Positions 1 through 13,731 are shown, counted from the first letter of the stretch. The stretch: 64,000 nucleotides of DNA from Sindora glabra (GCA_020226215.1 CM035236.1:62398268-62462267); one strand, 5' to 3'. Translations and numbers: made by a program. Notes: a model not told the origin generated them from the letters alone.

Positions 1-487
1 AGTTAATGACTCACTCTATTTGTTGTAATATTTTTTACATAAGGATTTGGCTTTGGATCTATCATCTATGATTCCTTAGAAAGAGAGTAGCATTCTCTTG
101 TGGTAAGCCTTACACTTTGTTTGTATAAGCTTGATGTAAAACTTTCATATATTTTGAAAGTTATAAAAGTTTGAATATTTTTAGATATGATCCATTGAAC
201 TCATAGGTAGGACATACTTCTATTGATATATATAAATATATTTTCTTGTAAATTATAAAGGATTGTCTGGTTACAAAATGATATAGATATTTTATTAATA
301 TATGGATTAACATGTGAATATTGAAAAATGAGAAAGTTTATGTGGAACAATGTATATATGAAAAATAAGTGAATGTGTAATGGTCATATGCCCTCTTAAA
401 TTTGAAACAAGTTACAAATTATCTTATGATATTTTAGGCTTGCATGACCTATATGGTTTTGTTTTTCCCTTAAGATCATGCGTCGGT

Positions 488-511
488 CACGACCTTTAGT
501 TTTTGGTCGTG
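488..511. repeat. Small perfect hairpin
   Basis: CACGACC (488-494) is followed by a 10-base loop and its exact complement GGTCGTG (505-511). GGTCGTGACA is also the 3' end of the long LTR family seen elsewhere in the window, so this could be a relic of such an end, but no TSD or partner end is visible. The function is unknown. Confidence 0.35.
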
Positions 512-1084
512 CCAATACTTATAGCTAACAATCATTGGATGATTGATACTTGATTAGCTAACTTCTTAAGTTATCTAGTGACAAAAATATTTTTGCCATT
601 TAGTCCTAACAAAGAATTCTTTTCTTTTCCAGACCTTTTTATTTTCTCTATTTCAATTTAATTTAATGTAAAATAAATTTCTATTTTACTCTTTCATTTA
701 TTTTACACTTATTAATTTCATCTTTCACAAATATTTGATGAATAATTTGATAGATAGAAGGACTATCATAAAAAGAATTAGTATGTGAAAAATAAAACTA
801 AGGTAAAAAGGGATCAAATGATAAAACTTGTATTGATGGAAGACTAAAACAAATACTATAAATAAAAAATTTTAAAAATAAATTAATTTATAATAATTTA
901 AATATATATGCATTAACTACAAATAATTTTTTTTATTATATAATTAGTTATTAAAAAATTGTAAATTTATAGATATAAAATTTTAAATATATAAATAATT
1001 TTAGATTGCCATCTTATTTTGTGGAAATTGGATTTTTTTGAGTATTTTTTTATATAAAATATGTCACGATGGTCTAAAAACATA

Positions 1085-1087
<3 letters not shown>

Positions 1088-1128
<41 letters not shown>
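1088..1128. repeat. (TA)n microsatellite
   Basis: An uninterrupted TA dinucleotide run of about 40 bases in AT-rich intergenic DNA. Confidence 0.9.
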
Positions 1129-1132
<4 letters not shown>

Positions 1133-2812
1133 TATAAACAATACAATTTTTTCATGAAAATTTTTATAAAATAAAAAAAGTTGCTTAAAAGATGTAATAC
1201 TAATACTTTTATCTCATAATAACTTGACCAACAATAATAGTTATTGGAAAAGTTTAGTTTCTGTTTTTTTTAACTTGAATATATCTTGCAAAAATTTAAT
1301 TTAGTTATTGTTACACATTTAAAAATATCACAAAAAATGTGACTTGCAAGTTCTCCGCCCACATATGTAAGGAATTATTAACCTCTGCTTGCTTATTTGA
1401 ATGAAAAAAATTATGTTATTAATTTAATAATAAAATAATTAAAATATTTAAATAATTTTAATAATAAATATTAATTTAAAATATTTAATTAAATATTACT
1501 TATTATCACTCATCTTCATAATAAATATAATCATTTAATTAAAAAGTTGATGGTGGTAACAAATTGATTGTAATACTCTTTATTATTTTATTATTATTAA
1601 CTAAATTATTAGTATATTTTTTCATTAAAATAAAAAAGTGGAGATACGTGAAGGTTAGCAATCCAATTATAAACTCAAAAATTTTATTTATGGGATAATA
1701 TATACATAAAAATCATATTTAAATTTATAATAAAAATTAATATTGAAGTTAATATAAATTAATTTACATTTTTAAGCTCCCTTGTAAATACAAATTATAT
1801 CAATTTGATTCTTATAAATTTATAGTATTAATTTTATCATTTACTTGTTATTTATCTATTATTTTAGTCCATCCTAACCTATTAATGGAAATATTGGCAA
1901 AGGGAGTCAAATTAATCAACTTATTATCTATGAAGGATGAATTTAGTACAAAATATTTGTAAGATATAGAATTGATACAAGTGAAATTAGTGAATGACTA
2001 AAAGGAGGTTTTAGTCTTTGAGACCTGATTCTCATTACATAGTAATCAAATGGCATAAAGGTGGCAATTTTGACATAATATGATATCTTAACATAAATCC
2101 AAGACATATTACCTATGTTTGGATTAAATTTATACAAATTTTAATTGTAAATTGGTTAACTCATTTAATTTTAATAATAAATGAATTGAATTAGAGATGA
2201 CTCAAAATTAAATAGGTTAAGATGTAAATTATTTAAGAATTTAAGTTAAAATTGTAAAAAAATATTATTTAAAAATTGTTAATAATTAAATTGCAAAAAA
2301 TTATATGATAAAATGATAAAATAATATTTTAATAAAAATTAGAATAAAATTTTTAATAATATATTTAATCAATAATTAAATTTTTTTTAATGAAACATAT
2401 ATAATAATAAATAAAAAAATAATATAAATTTTTTAAATCAAAATTATTAAACGAGTTTGAGCGAAACTCATTCTTATTTTCTTTTCACACCCGAATTTAA
2501 ATTGTCGCTGTTAACCGTAAGAGTGTTTTATTACATTATAATTATGAGATAAGTTAATCGAATAATTTGGCGCGCGGATAAAAGGAAAATAGGATCTTTG
2601 GTTTTGGTCCGTTTAGGTGATATTGGGGGGACGATGTTGGCTAATATATGAGAAGGATTTAGCCTTATTTGTAAAATTACAAAGTAAAACGGGGCATTGA
2701 ATTGAAATACATCAGCAAAGAAGGACCTTGGATTAAAGGACACCAAAAAAGAAACTGGGGCCCATCTCCAAAATTTATGCATCAGATCTTCTTGGGAATG
2801 ATAACACTCTTA

Positions 2813-3258
2813 CCCCTTATTTGGCAATATCAAAAATAAGATTTCATTTTATTTTCAAATGAATTCTTTTAAAAAATGGTGTTTGACTTTAAATATAAAA
2901 GGATTTCATTTCATTTACAATTCCTATTTTAATTACATTTATGCCATTATAAAATCCATCCAATTTAGTAATAATTTTACTAGAATTCATTTCATTTGAT
3001 AAAAAAAATATTTTATATAAAATTTTTACCCTCTTTCTAATATTATATTTATTATAATACCATCAAAATCTATTTTTTAATTAAATTTTATATATTTTTT
3101 AATACATTTCAAACAAAATAATTAATTCGCAAATGAATTAAAATTATTATTTTTGATAAAGTATCCAAACAATAGAATTCATTTATAAATGAATTGAAAT
3201 CATTTCAATTGAAATGAAATGAAATCAATTCTAGAAAAATTACATGTCAAACGAAGGG
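2813..3258. mobile_element. MITE, Tourist/PIF-Harbinger-like, flanked by TTA
   Basis: The 446-bp segment is bounded by TTA at 2810-2812 and 3259-3261, the target duplication typical of PIF/Harbinger elements. The left end reads CCCCTTATTTGGCA and the right end, on the other strand, reads CCCTTCGTTTGACA, giving imperfect terminal inverted repeats. Inside it is AT-rich, with several ATGAATT/AATTCAT motifs near both ends and no coding capacity. The superfamily call is inference from TSD and TIR; a hAT or Mutator relative is less likely because their TSDs are 8-9 bp. Confidence 0.55.
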
Positions 3259-3261
3259 TTA

Positions 3262-4149
3262 AGATTTATCCAATTTAAGAAATACTCATGATTTTGCTAA
3301 GAGTACTCTAGAATTCTCCTAACTAATTTTATTACAATGACTTTAACGTCTTTTTTCACTTTTTGAAAATTTTAAAACACCTGGTAGCTAATAAATGTCA
3401 AAGAGGAAAATAGGTAATGAAATAGAGGCTACGTGACATTTGTATAAGTTGATTTTAGAAGATTTTCGCACACTCATCTAAAAATTAAGATATGATAAGT
3501 GATTTTCAGCCAATGTGCATTTTTATCACTATAATTTAATCGATAAATTATAATGATGAGTCACTTTGGGAACTTTATTTTAAAGAGGTGGTAGCGGTGA
3601 ACTTTTTTTTCAAATAAATTTCAATTTTATGATTTATGAATGTTATATACCGAAATTATTCTGTTTTTTAACAATGAAAGTGCGGTAATGAATTACAAAC
3701 TTTAAAAAGTCATAAATCTATTATTAATTAACTAATTTTTATATATAATTACTTGTTTTCAATCGTTTTCATATGACCTTTTAATAGAAAATAAGAAAAT
3801 ATGGGTTTGATGAAGTCCATCTAGTTAAAAACATGTAAATTGAGTTTAAAACTTTAAATGACCATAACTTTGTGCCCAGTTGTCTGTTTAAAGTAAATTT
3901 TTTTTTATTTCATGTAACTTTTTGAGATCTACGTATTTGCAAAAATGCCAAAGACATTTTACCCACTTTGGTTTAGTAAAAAAAAAGGTCTTTTGTAATG
4001 ATTTTTCTTAATTTTCCTTAATTTTTTTTTTATTTTTTTAACTTTGATCTTATTTTAATCAGTTCAAATTTATTCGAATCCCATATTAAACTTTTCCTTT
4101 TCAACTCTTTTGGTGTCTAGTAGTGTCATAATAATTTTTTAAAAAAATA
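3262..4149. other. AT-rich spacer, nothing recognised
   Basis: No open frame of interest, no repeat ends and no RNA gene seen between the MITE and the tandem array. Confidence 0.6.
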
Positions 4150-5610
4150 AAATTACTAAAGAATAATATATTACTGTTTGTAAACTAAATAATAATATGT
4201 TACTATTTTATTCCAAAATAGTAACACCAAGCAAAATTTTTAAATAAATGAATAATAACATGTTATTATTTGTTCTGTAGATAGTAAGATGTTATTATTT
4301 TGTTCCAAAAGAGTAACACCAAATAAAAACCCCAAATGAATAGATAAATCAAGTCTAATTAACGATCAAATTGTTAAATAATAACATGTTATTATTTGTT
4401 CTCTAGATAGTAATGTATTACTATTTTATTCCAAGCCTAATTAATAACCAAACTGTTAAAAAAAAAGATGTTACTATTTCATTCCAAAATAATAACACTA
4501 AGCCAAAACCTCAAATAAATGGATAAATTAAATGTAATTAACAACCAAATTGCTAAATAATAGTATGTTACTATCTGTTTTCTAGATAGTAACATGTTAC
4601 TATTTTATTCTAAGCCTAATTAACAATTAAACTACTAAATAATAATATATTATTGTTTAATTTTAAAACAATAACACTAAGTAAAAATTCTAAATAAATG
4701 GATAAATCAGGTCTAATTAACAAATTAAATTGCCAAATAATAGTATTTTACTATTTATTTTTTAGATAGTAACATGTTATTATTTATTTTCTAGATAATA
4801 ACATGTTACTATTTTATTCCAAAATAGTAATACCAATAAAAAATCTTAAATAAATGGATGATAGCATGTTACTATTTATTCTCTAGACAGTAACATGTTA
4901 TTATTTCATTCTAAAATAGTAATACTAACAAAAAATTTAAAATAAATGGATAAATTAAGTCTAATTAATAATTAAATTACTAAATAATGGTATGTTACTG
5001 TTTGTTATCTAAATAGTAATATGTTACTGTTTTGTTCCAAGCCTAATTAATAACCAAACTATTAAAAAAGAAGATGTTACTATTAAATTTTAAAATAGTA
5101 ACATTAACCAAAAATATCAAATAAATGGATAAATTAAGCCTAATTAATAACTAAATTGTTAAAATAATAATATGTTACTATTTATTCTTTAGACAATAAT
5201 ATGTTACTATTTTGTTTCAAAATAGTATCACTAATTAAAAATTTTAAATAAATAGATAAATCAAATCTAATTAATAATCAAGCTTTCAAAGAAGAACATG
5301 TTACTGTTTCGTAATACCAACCAAAGATCCCAAATAAATAGATAAATCAAGTCTAATTAATAACCAAACTACTAAAGAAGAGGATGTTACTGTTTCGTTT
5401 CAAAATAGTACCACTAATAAAAAATTTCAAATAAATGGATCAATCAAATCTAATTAACAATCAAATTGTCAAATAATAGCATGTTACTGTTTATTCTCCA
5501 AATAATAACATGTTAATGCTTCATTTCAAAACAGTAACACAAATAAAAAATTTTAAATAAATGGATAAATCAAATCTAATTAATATTTAAATTATCAAAT
5601 AATAATATGT
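4150..5610. repeat. Minisatellite-like tandem array of hairpin-forming units
   Basis: A degenerate array built from three recurring pieces: a hairpin module, an 'AAATAAATGGATAAAT' module and a 'CTAATTAAYAAYCAAAYT' module. The GGATAAAT landmark recurs at about 4342, 4521, 4700, 4948, 5127, 5254, 5340, 5437 and 5563. Exact spacings of 179 bp occur several times, with shorter spacings of 86-127 bp where modules are missing. The hairpin module is well preserved at 4198-4226, with TGTTACTATTTT, a 5-base loop and AAAATAGTAACA. The palindrome AACATGTT is also frequent. No coding capacity is visible. It could be a satellite-like array or the repetitive subterminal part of a DNA transposon. Confidence 0.75.
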
Positions 5611-6425
5611 TACTATGTCTCTAAGTTCTTATTTATTTTTATTTTTATCTTAACTAAAAATTTATTTTAATTCCTAAAAAATTAAATTTTTATAAATTTA
5701 TAATTAAAATTTTATATTAATTTAATTTTTATAAAGTTAAAAGTTCTCCAATTTTAATTCTTATCAAATTTTAATTTTTTTATTTTTTTATTTGTATTAA
5801 ATTAAAAATTCTCCATTTTTAATGTATGGCAAAAGAGGTTTCTATTTTCATTTTTTTAGTTTTCTTGAAACGCACTTTATATGTGTCGTTTTATCTTCTA
5901 AGTATCATGGTAAATTTTTGTATGCAGGTATGCTTAAATGAAAGAAAGTGAGGATCAGGTACCTTGTTGTAATAAATTATACCAAATGACACTAACCTGA
6001 TTTTTTTCCTAATTTAATTAAGAATGAAATTAGGTATTGTAGAAGGATTTAAATTTGGTTTACTAAATTAATTTTATACTATTACTTATTATTCAAGTAT
6101 TGTTATATTAATAAAAAATTATTAATTTTTTTTAATATAGTTAAAATTTTTTAATTATTATTAATATTTTAATAACATATCATCTTCTTATTTATTAATA
6201 GGATAAAGTTTTTTATATTAATAATAAATTAAATTTATATATTATATATTAATTATGATATTTCATGCCTTATATTATGACAAGTATAATTTTTATAATT
6301 TACCGCATGTTAATTTATTATTTTTAATAAAAATTTAGTTTGTCATTTCTTCTTATATAAATTATGAAAAAAATATTTATCCTTACAATATTAAATCAAT
6401 TCTGAATAAAAAATTAAATTTGAAT
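5611..6425. other. AT-rich spacer, nothing recognised
   Basis: No gene, element end or repeat supported; simple AT-rich sequence. Confidence 0.55.
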
Positions 6426-8496
6426 CTCTATCTATTATTAGAATTTATAATTACTTATTTATTTAGTTCTCATAAAAAGCTTTCGAAATTATATTTAAGC
6501 TTTTTTTTTATTTTCATGTTTAGTCAATTTAAAGCCATCATCTTATATGAGATAAAAAATTTTATTTTCATCTTTAATATCTGTAAGTATTATCTCTTAG
6601 TACTTTTAACTTTTTGTAATTATTTGATTCAAAATTATATCATTAAATTCCTTTTTATGATTTCTTTTACTTCTTTTTTACACTATTGTTATTGTAGTTT
6701 TATTGTTCTTTTTTTATGAGTACTTTATTTGATTGGATTTTTACTTTTCAAAAAAAATTTGTGCCTTAACAAGTTCTCATTAATTTAATAGATTCTTGAT
6801 ATGTAAAATTACAAAAGCTTATATTTTTTTATATAATTTATATAGTTGATTTCATTAGATATATTTGTTGATTATTTCATGTTATTTAATATGAAAACAT
6901 AATTTTGAAAAATATTATAGAAAGAAAAGAGCTGCTATATAAATATTTGGACTATCAATTATGAAATTTATAATTAACAATACATATGAATAGATTATTT
7001 TTTGTTACCTTAAATTTGTATAAAAATATTGATATGAACAAATACAATATTTTCTATTTTGAAATTTAAAAATTATTTTATTTCTATCTTTATTTGATTT
7101 TATTTGAAATTTTTTATTTTTATATTTTCATTTGATTTGATTAGAATTTTTTTTAATCTTTATATTCATCTTATTTTATATGCAATTTAAAATTTGTAAA
7201 ATTTCATCAATAATGCACTTTCTCTTCATCTTCATTTAATAAAATCACTATTTACTTTCATTGACAAATAAATAATTTAACTTGCACTCATCGATCAAAC
7301 AATATTTATCACTAAATATTTCAATAATTCATCTTCATTTGATGGATTTTCACTATGGTAATTATAAATTTATTTTTTCATCTTATAATTTAATTAATTA
7401 TTTCTTTTTTTTGTTATTATGTTCCTTAATAATTATATTATATTATTTCTCTCACATTTTTTCTCCTTTGTATCATTAATATATTTTTCTTAAACTTTGA
7501 TTAAGCGATAGGTTAATTTTTATTTTAAAGATTTGATACTTGCTGCAAATTTTTTATTCATTTACTATTTTATATTTTTTATTATATTCTAAGAAAGGAA
7601 TTTTATTATAATGCATCTTTTAGAAAATACTAAATATGAGTTGATCATTAATATTTTTCAGCCAAAAATTATTCTTTTCTTTTATGTGAATTAAAAAAAT
7701 ATAAAATATTTTATATCAAAACATTGAATCTTAGTCAATATGTATGTCATAATTTATGAATTTTAATGAATTGTTTGCACTATGAAATTATTACTTTAAA
7801 AAATTTATTTTCAAAAGTTTATTTTATACTATAACATGGTAAATAAAAAATACATTATATTATCATTACAAAAAAATTATTCTTATCATAAATCATATTA
7901 TTCAATATCAATACTAATCATTATTATTATCTTCAAAAGTAATATTTAACTAATGTGACATTTAAATTCAAAATCAATTTTTATAGTATAATAAATTCAA
8001 AATCAATTGCCTACTTCAATGTTGAGCAAAATAAGTAGAGAGATGATTTTTATTCTTAGAGTTGTTGGCTATATAGTAATTAAAATTTCACCTAACCCTA
8101 TTTATAAATAATTAATATATAATTATAATATTATATTATTAAAATAAATATTCATCAATAATATAAAATTATTACTTTCAAGAGTTTATTTTATACTATA
8201 AGGTGCTAAATAAAAAATATATTATCATTAAAAGAAATTTATTCTTATTATAAATCATGTTATTAAATATTAATATTAATGTTAATAATTATACTAAAAA
8301 ATGATATCTAATTAATATGGCATTTGAATTTAAAACTAATTACAGCAAAATTAGTGGAGAAATGGCTTTTTTCTTAGAATTGTTAGCTATATATTATCAA
8401 ATTTTTATCTACTTTTTTATAAATGATTAATATATAATTATAATATTATATTATTAAAATAAATATTCATTCGTAGAATGTACGGGTCACACCTAG
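6426..8496 (+). mobile_element. Possible Helitron with CTAG 3' terminus
   Basis: The stretch ending at 8496 reads '...ATGTACGGGTCACACCTAG' followed by T. This fits a plant Helitron 3' end (GC-richer subterminal segment, CTRR, insertion before T), although the subterminal hairpin is poorly preserved. A plausible but weak 5' end starts at 6426, where TCTCTATCTATTATTAG follows an A. No Rep/helicase coding is present, so it would be non-autonomous. The 3' end is moderately supported; the 5' end is a guess. Short AT-rich frames inside (for example 6420-6719 and 7282-7479) have no recognisable protein features. Confidence 0.35.
7786..8496. repeat. Direct duplication next to the putative Helitron end
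   Basis: Two adjacent related blocks each run from 'AAATTATTACTTT..AGTTTATTTTATACTATAA' (about 7786 and 8168) to 'TTATTAAAATAAATATTCAT' (ending about 8155 and 8475). The landmark TTAGAGTTGTTGGCTATATA lies at 8056 and, diverged, at 8374. Only the second block runs on into the terminus at 8496. This fits an internal duplication or a second Helitron insertion that read through a first terminus. Confidence 0.6.
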
Positions 8497-8499
8497 TTT

Positions 8500-9626
8500 A
8501 AATACATTTTAGAATTCTAAAAATTTAAAATAAAATATGGGACAAGAAGATTTCATGCAACCAATAGGGGAAGAATTCTCCACCAACCCTTATTTTAATT
8601 GAAACATAATCATGATCTTACCACCAATAAAGAAGGGGAATTAGATTTCTAACCGATGAAAAATTGGGGAAGGAATTTTGGAAATAAAATAAAGCAGAAT
8701 GAAATGGAAATAGAGTTATGCCAGCCAAATTTTAATGGAATTGAATGAATGTCACATGCTGAGAGCCTAATTAGAAATTAAATTATAATGCAGCCATCCA
8801 ATTCTAAAATTTTAGATTGTAACTACCTATTTCAATAAAATTGCAAAACTACAAAAATCAAATGATAATTTAACCTTACTTATTTTGGTCACAAAGCAAA
8901 TTGAACGATTATTTGTTGTTTCCAAAATAATTACTAAAATTACTAAATTATTTGACGCATTAAAATATTGAAAATATATATTTCAAAATTAAAATTTATT
9001 AATGAATTCATATAGTCATTTTAGTAAAAAAACATCTTTTACAAATATTGTGCACAAGTATTTAGATATTTCTAGGAAACACATTGCGTGAGTTACTTCA
9101 ATATATTTAAAATGCCATGTTAGTTACTTTCATTACTTGATATGTATTATCAACATATTAATTTTAACAACATAAAATCTAAGACCCTATATTTATATAT
9201 TACGTTTAATTTATGTAAATTGAGAAAATTTAGAAGCGATTTATAATAGAATATTTTACAAAAATTAAGGAAAAATGAAAAATTCTAAGGAAAAAACATA
9301 AAAGATATTGAAAATTTCACAGAAATTGAAAAAATTTAGAGGAAAAGAAAGAGAAAATAAAGAAGTGAAAATATGAAAATTTAGGAAACAAATGGAAAAT
9401 TAAGAAGGCTACAAATTGTTAACCAAAGACAATACAAGGTCGATAAGCGCGTATTATTGAAATATGGGAACTATTTTATGTAATTAGGTCAATTTTTATG
9501 AAAAAGTGTAATTCGCTCAAAAAAATGGAATGTGATAGATTAGTTAAATTAAGAAAAAAAATTAACAAAATAGCATCAAAACAAATTTTTATTAGGCCAA
9601 GACTTAAGTGTAAAAGGCACAATAAG
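8500..9626. other. AT-rich spacer, nothing recognised
   Basis: No coding, element boundary or RNA gene supported. Confidence 0.55.
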
Positions 9627-9848
9627 GAAAAAATTTTAGTGCAATATTAATACTAAAAATTCAATATCACTTCCATACAAAATTTGATAAATGTATTATT
9701 TTTCTAACTTAATAATCTGATTTAATAGAAAATCAACAGTCTTTAAGAAAATTAGATTGATGAGTTGAAAAAAATAATATACTTAACAAATTTTATATGG
9801 AAGTAGTACTAAATAATTAGTGTTAATATAACACTAAAAGTTTTTTCA
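9627..9848. mobile_element. Foldback/MITE-like element with about 95-bp inverted arms
   Basis: The left arm begins GAAAAAATTTTAGTGCAATA and the right arm, read on the minus strand, begins GAAAAAACTTTTAGTGTTAT. The arms stay alignable for about 95 bases through landmarks such as ACTTCCATA-AAAATTTG and TATTATTTTT, leaving a short spacer. No clear TSD was found. Transcribed, it would fold into a long imperfect hairpin of the kind that feeds small-RNA production, but expression cannot be judged here. The family is unassigned. Confidence 0.55.
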
Positions 9849-12800
9849 TGCAATGGATTGTATGATTTTTGAAGGCCTAAATTGTAACACATGACATCTT
9901 TATTATTTTAGTTAGATTATTTGTAAGTTGTGATGTATTTTAACTTCTAACAAGAAAGATGAATGAAATTTGAAAGATACCTTATAATTGCATTGTGTTG
10001 ATGGCATTCATCCTTTGTTTCTCTTAAAAAAAAAGAAAAAAAAAAGGAAACTTTCTTAAAGTTTAGGACATTATTTATTAAAATTGAAGCTAGTACCTCA
10101 TCAATGTCAAACTCAGATCTAGGAAGAAAAGGTAGTTGTCATCCATTGTTGAAATTTGTTAAATTTGACCTAAATTCAACTCAAAACTACAAAATTGTCA
10201 ATCTATGTCGGTTGTTTAGCACATTCTACATTAGTTAATAACCAACATATCTATGAATGTTATTGTATATCAAAGGATTCCACGTAAATTATACAACCAA
10301 TGTGAAAAAGGTACAATAACATTAATTTCTATATGTATAAGAACTATCATTGTTTCTTTGTTTGGAAACCTTACTAGAAGACATTAAACATCAGTTATTT
10401 ATTAAATAATTGACATGATATATTGTACCCTCCCCTAAAACTAACCCACCTATAGTTCCTTGTCCTTGCCTAGTCCTTCCTTACAGTAACCCTTTCTTGC
10501 AATTTCTCCTTGCCTAATCCCTTCTAATTCTTTACATTTACAATAACACTACAAACTATTTCAACAATTTTAAAGACTATAACAAAAGAATAAAAATGGT
10601 GAAAGTTTATATCCAATACTTATTAATTAATGTGAGATTAACATTCCCTCAAAAAGCACACTAAGTCCAATATCTATAAATGCAATGAATATTCATTAAA
10701 ATTTGATGTATAAAATTATATATTTAATATAAATAAATAGTAAATAATACCATTAAATGTCAAAAAGTATGTATGAAATCAGATTTCTCACTTGTATAAA
10801 CTTATAAAAGTTATATTAAAATGAAAGGTAACAAAAAATAGTTAATTATGAAACCAAAAACTAAGTTATAAGAACAAATAAACACCAAAAACTAAAAAAA
10901 AAACTTTACTTTTATATTTTGTGTTTTGTCAATGAGTGTGTAACCCTACAAATTTAATGACAAGCTAATAGATCTTCATTACTATAAAAAAATTGGTGAG
11001 TATAAATATAAAATTAAAGAGAATCATTTTAAAGTTGGAAGGTAAGCATACGTCAATAGAGAGAGAATCATTTTAGGGCTTAAAGAGTTTTGCAATAAAA
11101 TTTCCAAATTGTTGTTCCATGATTTTACACTTTTAATTTTGAACTCATGCCACATTTTAAGTTTTTATGTCGATTAGTTGATTAAAACCTAACATATATA
11201 ACAAAATGATATCATTCTACTACAAAATTTTACACGTTAGTCATAAATAAATAACTAATGTTATAAACCATAATTTGTTTAATCTTTCAAATAACAATTT
11301 TATAAAAACTAGTAAATGCTTAGAATTATTACACGTTAAACAGAAATTAACTTTCTAATCTAACTCTTTGTCTAATAATGGCTACCATTTTCTCAAATAA
11401 TATTATCAACTTCTTACATCCTAACATTTAATAAATACTACACATTAAAATTACTACAATATATAACATAATCATTATGTCACCTTAAATTAAAATCTTT
11501 GTTGCAACTTTTCATGTGTTAAAGTGATCTACCAGATTCTACAAACATTATTTATTCATTCCTTAAAGTATTGAATGGAATATGAAGGTACCACATATCA
11601 TTAATACTAGACAATTATAAATATTTCAAATCTTATGATTATGGTAATCACATCAAACCATGAAAATCTTCTACTCATGACCACTTATTTAAAGACAAAA
11701 GATAACAATGGTTTGATAGGATGCTCATGATCATAAGATCTGAAGATTTTCTAAATATCCAATGAGTATAGGTGTGTTATCCTCTTTATGCCACTTAAAC
11801 AAAAGATGGAGTAAAAAATTTATAATTATTAAATTAAAACTAATTTGTAATGGTATTATATTTCCTTTCAATGCTGACTATTAATTTAACTAGCTTCAAA
11901 AGGTTAACATCATGGGTTTTAGCTATTTCCTACCTCATAAATGCTATTTTTGGTAAATGCTTACTATTTATTACAAGTCAAATAAGCCATTCTATATCTT
12001 TATATGTTGATTGCATTAGAAAATTGATGTAGTTTATTACTTTTCTCTATTTATGATTAAACTCTTCATCTTCCTATGCATTTTCTAAAACCATGTTAGT
12101 TTTTAGTAGATAATTAACATGGTTTTTTCTTTCTTCAACTCTTTTTTAAGATAATTGACATGATTTTTCCTTTCTTCACCATTTTTTTAAATAATTAAGC
12201 CTTTGTATTCTAATAATTTTCTAATAAAGGATACTAATTTTGTCAAATAATTATTAACTTTTTTGCATTTTGACATTTTTCTAATAGATACTAATTACAA
12301 ATTATTTTTTTGACAATATTATCAATATTAACTAGAAATATTGTACAAGAACATTATAATTAATTAGTTAATGAAACTTAAAAGTCATTTTATACTATAT
12401 GTTTTCCATAAAACAATAATTTACATAAAAACTATAGTACATCTTTAATACAATTTACAGTGTAGTCACTCATTCCTCATGTTGTAGAGATTAAAATTCT
12501 TATTGTAAATTCTCATTTATTAAAAAGTCTTCTCTATTGTCCTCATGTTAAAGTGCTCCACAATATTTTACAAATATTAGCCATTTAATTCTTGTAGTAA
12601 TGGGTTAGAATATAAGGAAAACTCACTTATATTTAGAAATTATTCAAATTTATTAGAAGCATCCCATCTATAACTCTATGTCTTTTGCTCTCACTTATTC
12701 AAGACTCTCTCTAATGCTTCCTTCTATTTGAGGCTAGGAGACATTAAAGTCATGAATAGAATGCTTCCAATAAATTTGAAGCTATTTTCAAAGAATGAGT

Positions 12801-13262
12801 GAATTGTATTCAAATTTAACCAAAATATAAAATATGAGTGCAAGGAAAATTTATAGGCAAAGTAATATCAATTCTAAAAACACCAACATTGTAAATGATA
12901 GTGCATTTTAAATGAGCAGATTGTTAAAATACAAATAATCTTTATAGTTTCCTATATTCCACTAATACAATTAATTGGTTGTTGACATTATTTTAGACAT
13001 CAATTTACTACAAAAATGATGCCTAATATTCCATATATTCAACATTTAGTATTCCTTTAAACAATGGGTATTTGAAAACTAATGAATAAGTAAAAATAGA
13101 TGTCAATTTTCAATAATGATTGTTATCTTAAGTTTTTCTAGGATAGACCTTTATCTCCTATTATAAAATAATGTTGTATAACGCCAATTTGTTATGTTAG
13201 CCAACATGATAGGTTGTGTTTGTATTTAAAAATTCCATCATACCATTTTATACTTTAATTCA
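9849..13262. other. AT-rich region with weak internal repeats
   Basis: No gene recognised. Two related segments lie near 11500-11600 and 12530-12630, both around 'CATGT(G)TTAAAGTGMTCYA..ACAAA..ATT'. A short direct repeat at about 12110-12195 contains GATAATTAACATGGTTTTTT and its diverged copy. A 60-codon open frame at 11850-12032 has no recognisable domain. The stretch may be the decayed interior of a DNA transposon, but no ends were found. Confidence 0.4.
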
Positions 13263-13729
13263 TGTTAATATAGTAACATTAAAGGCCAAATCTATAGTAA
13301 TGAATTATTATCAATTTGTAATTATTTCCTATTGTGAGTGATCTTCCTATTTAAGTTATATTTTTTATTAGGATGGGAATGGAATTCATTATCAAACAAG
13401 TATTTTTAGATTATAAATATTTATATTGGCCAAAATTTGAGGCATAAGAAATATATGAAGTGAGTGCTTACAAGGGTTATATAAGAACCCTTTTAGAAGC
13501 CTATGAAAAATGCAAAGATAGTGGTTAGAAATTTATGAGGTTATGGTTAAGAACCTTGACATGCATTATTCTGTAATCTTTAATGATATAATATTTTTTT
13601 TTCATTCGTGATTTTTCCTTTAGATTATATAGTTTTCCATATTAAATTGTTCGTGTCCTTTATTGCATTATTTTGATTAATTTAATTATTTAATGTTTAT
13701 TATTTGGAGAGGGGATATTTTTCCTAACA
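13263..13729 (+). repeat. 5' LTR of the TRIM-like element (left edge approximate)
   Basis: Aligns by eye with 17743-18172 through landmarks such as ATTTCCTATTGTGAGT, AACAAGTATTTTT and ATTAAATTRTTCG. It ends ..CCTAACA just before the PBS. A TATA-like GTTATATAAGA sits near 13474 between AAGGG and CCCTT arms. Confidence 0.6.
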
Positions 13730-13731
13730 AT

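Larger units (their letters stand above)
1..2809. other. AT-rich intergenic DNA without a recognisable gene
   Basis: Both strands are dense in stops and I see no protein motif, LTR end or RNA gene. The stretch holds a (TA)n run at 1088-1128 and a small perfect hairpin at 488-511. Short open frames are explained by the low-complexity AT composition. Confidence 0.6.

Noticed and set aside
4150..5610. CRISPR-like array
   Set aside because: Units are diverged, long and variable in spacing without unique spacers, and the DNA is clearly from a plant.
6420..7479. AT-rich frames of 99 and 65 codons
   Set aside because: Phe/Ile/Tyr/Leu-rich translations of simple AT-rich DNA, with no start context or homology that I recognise.
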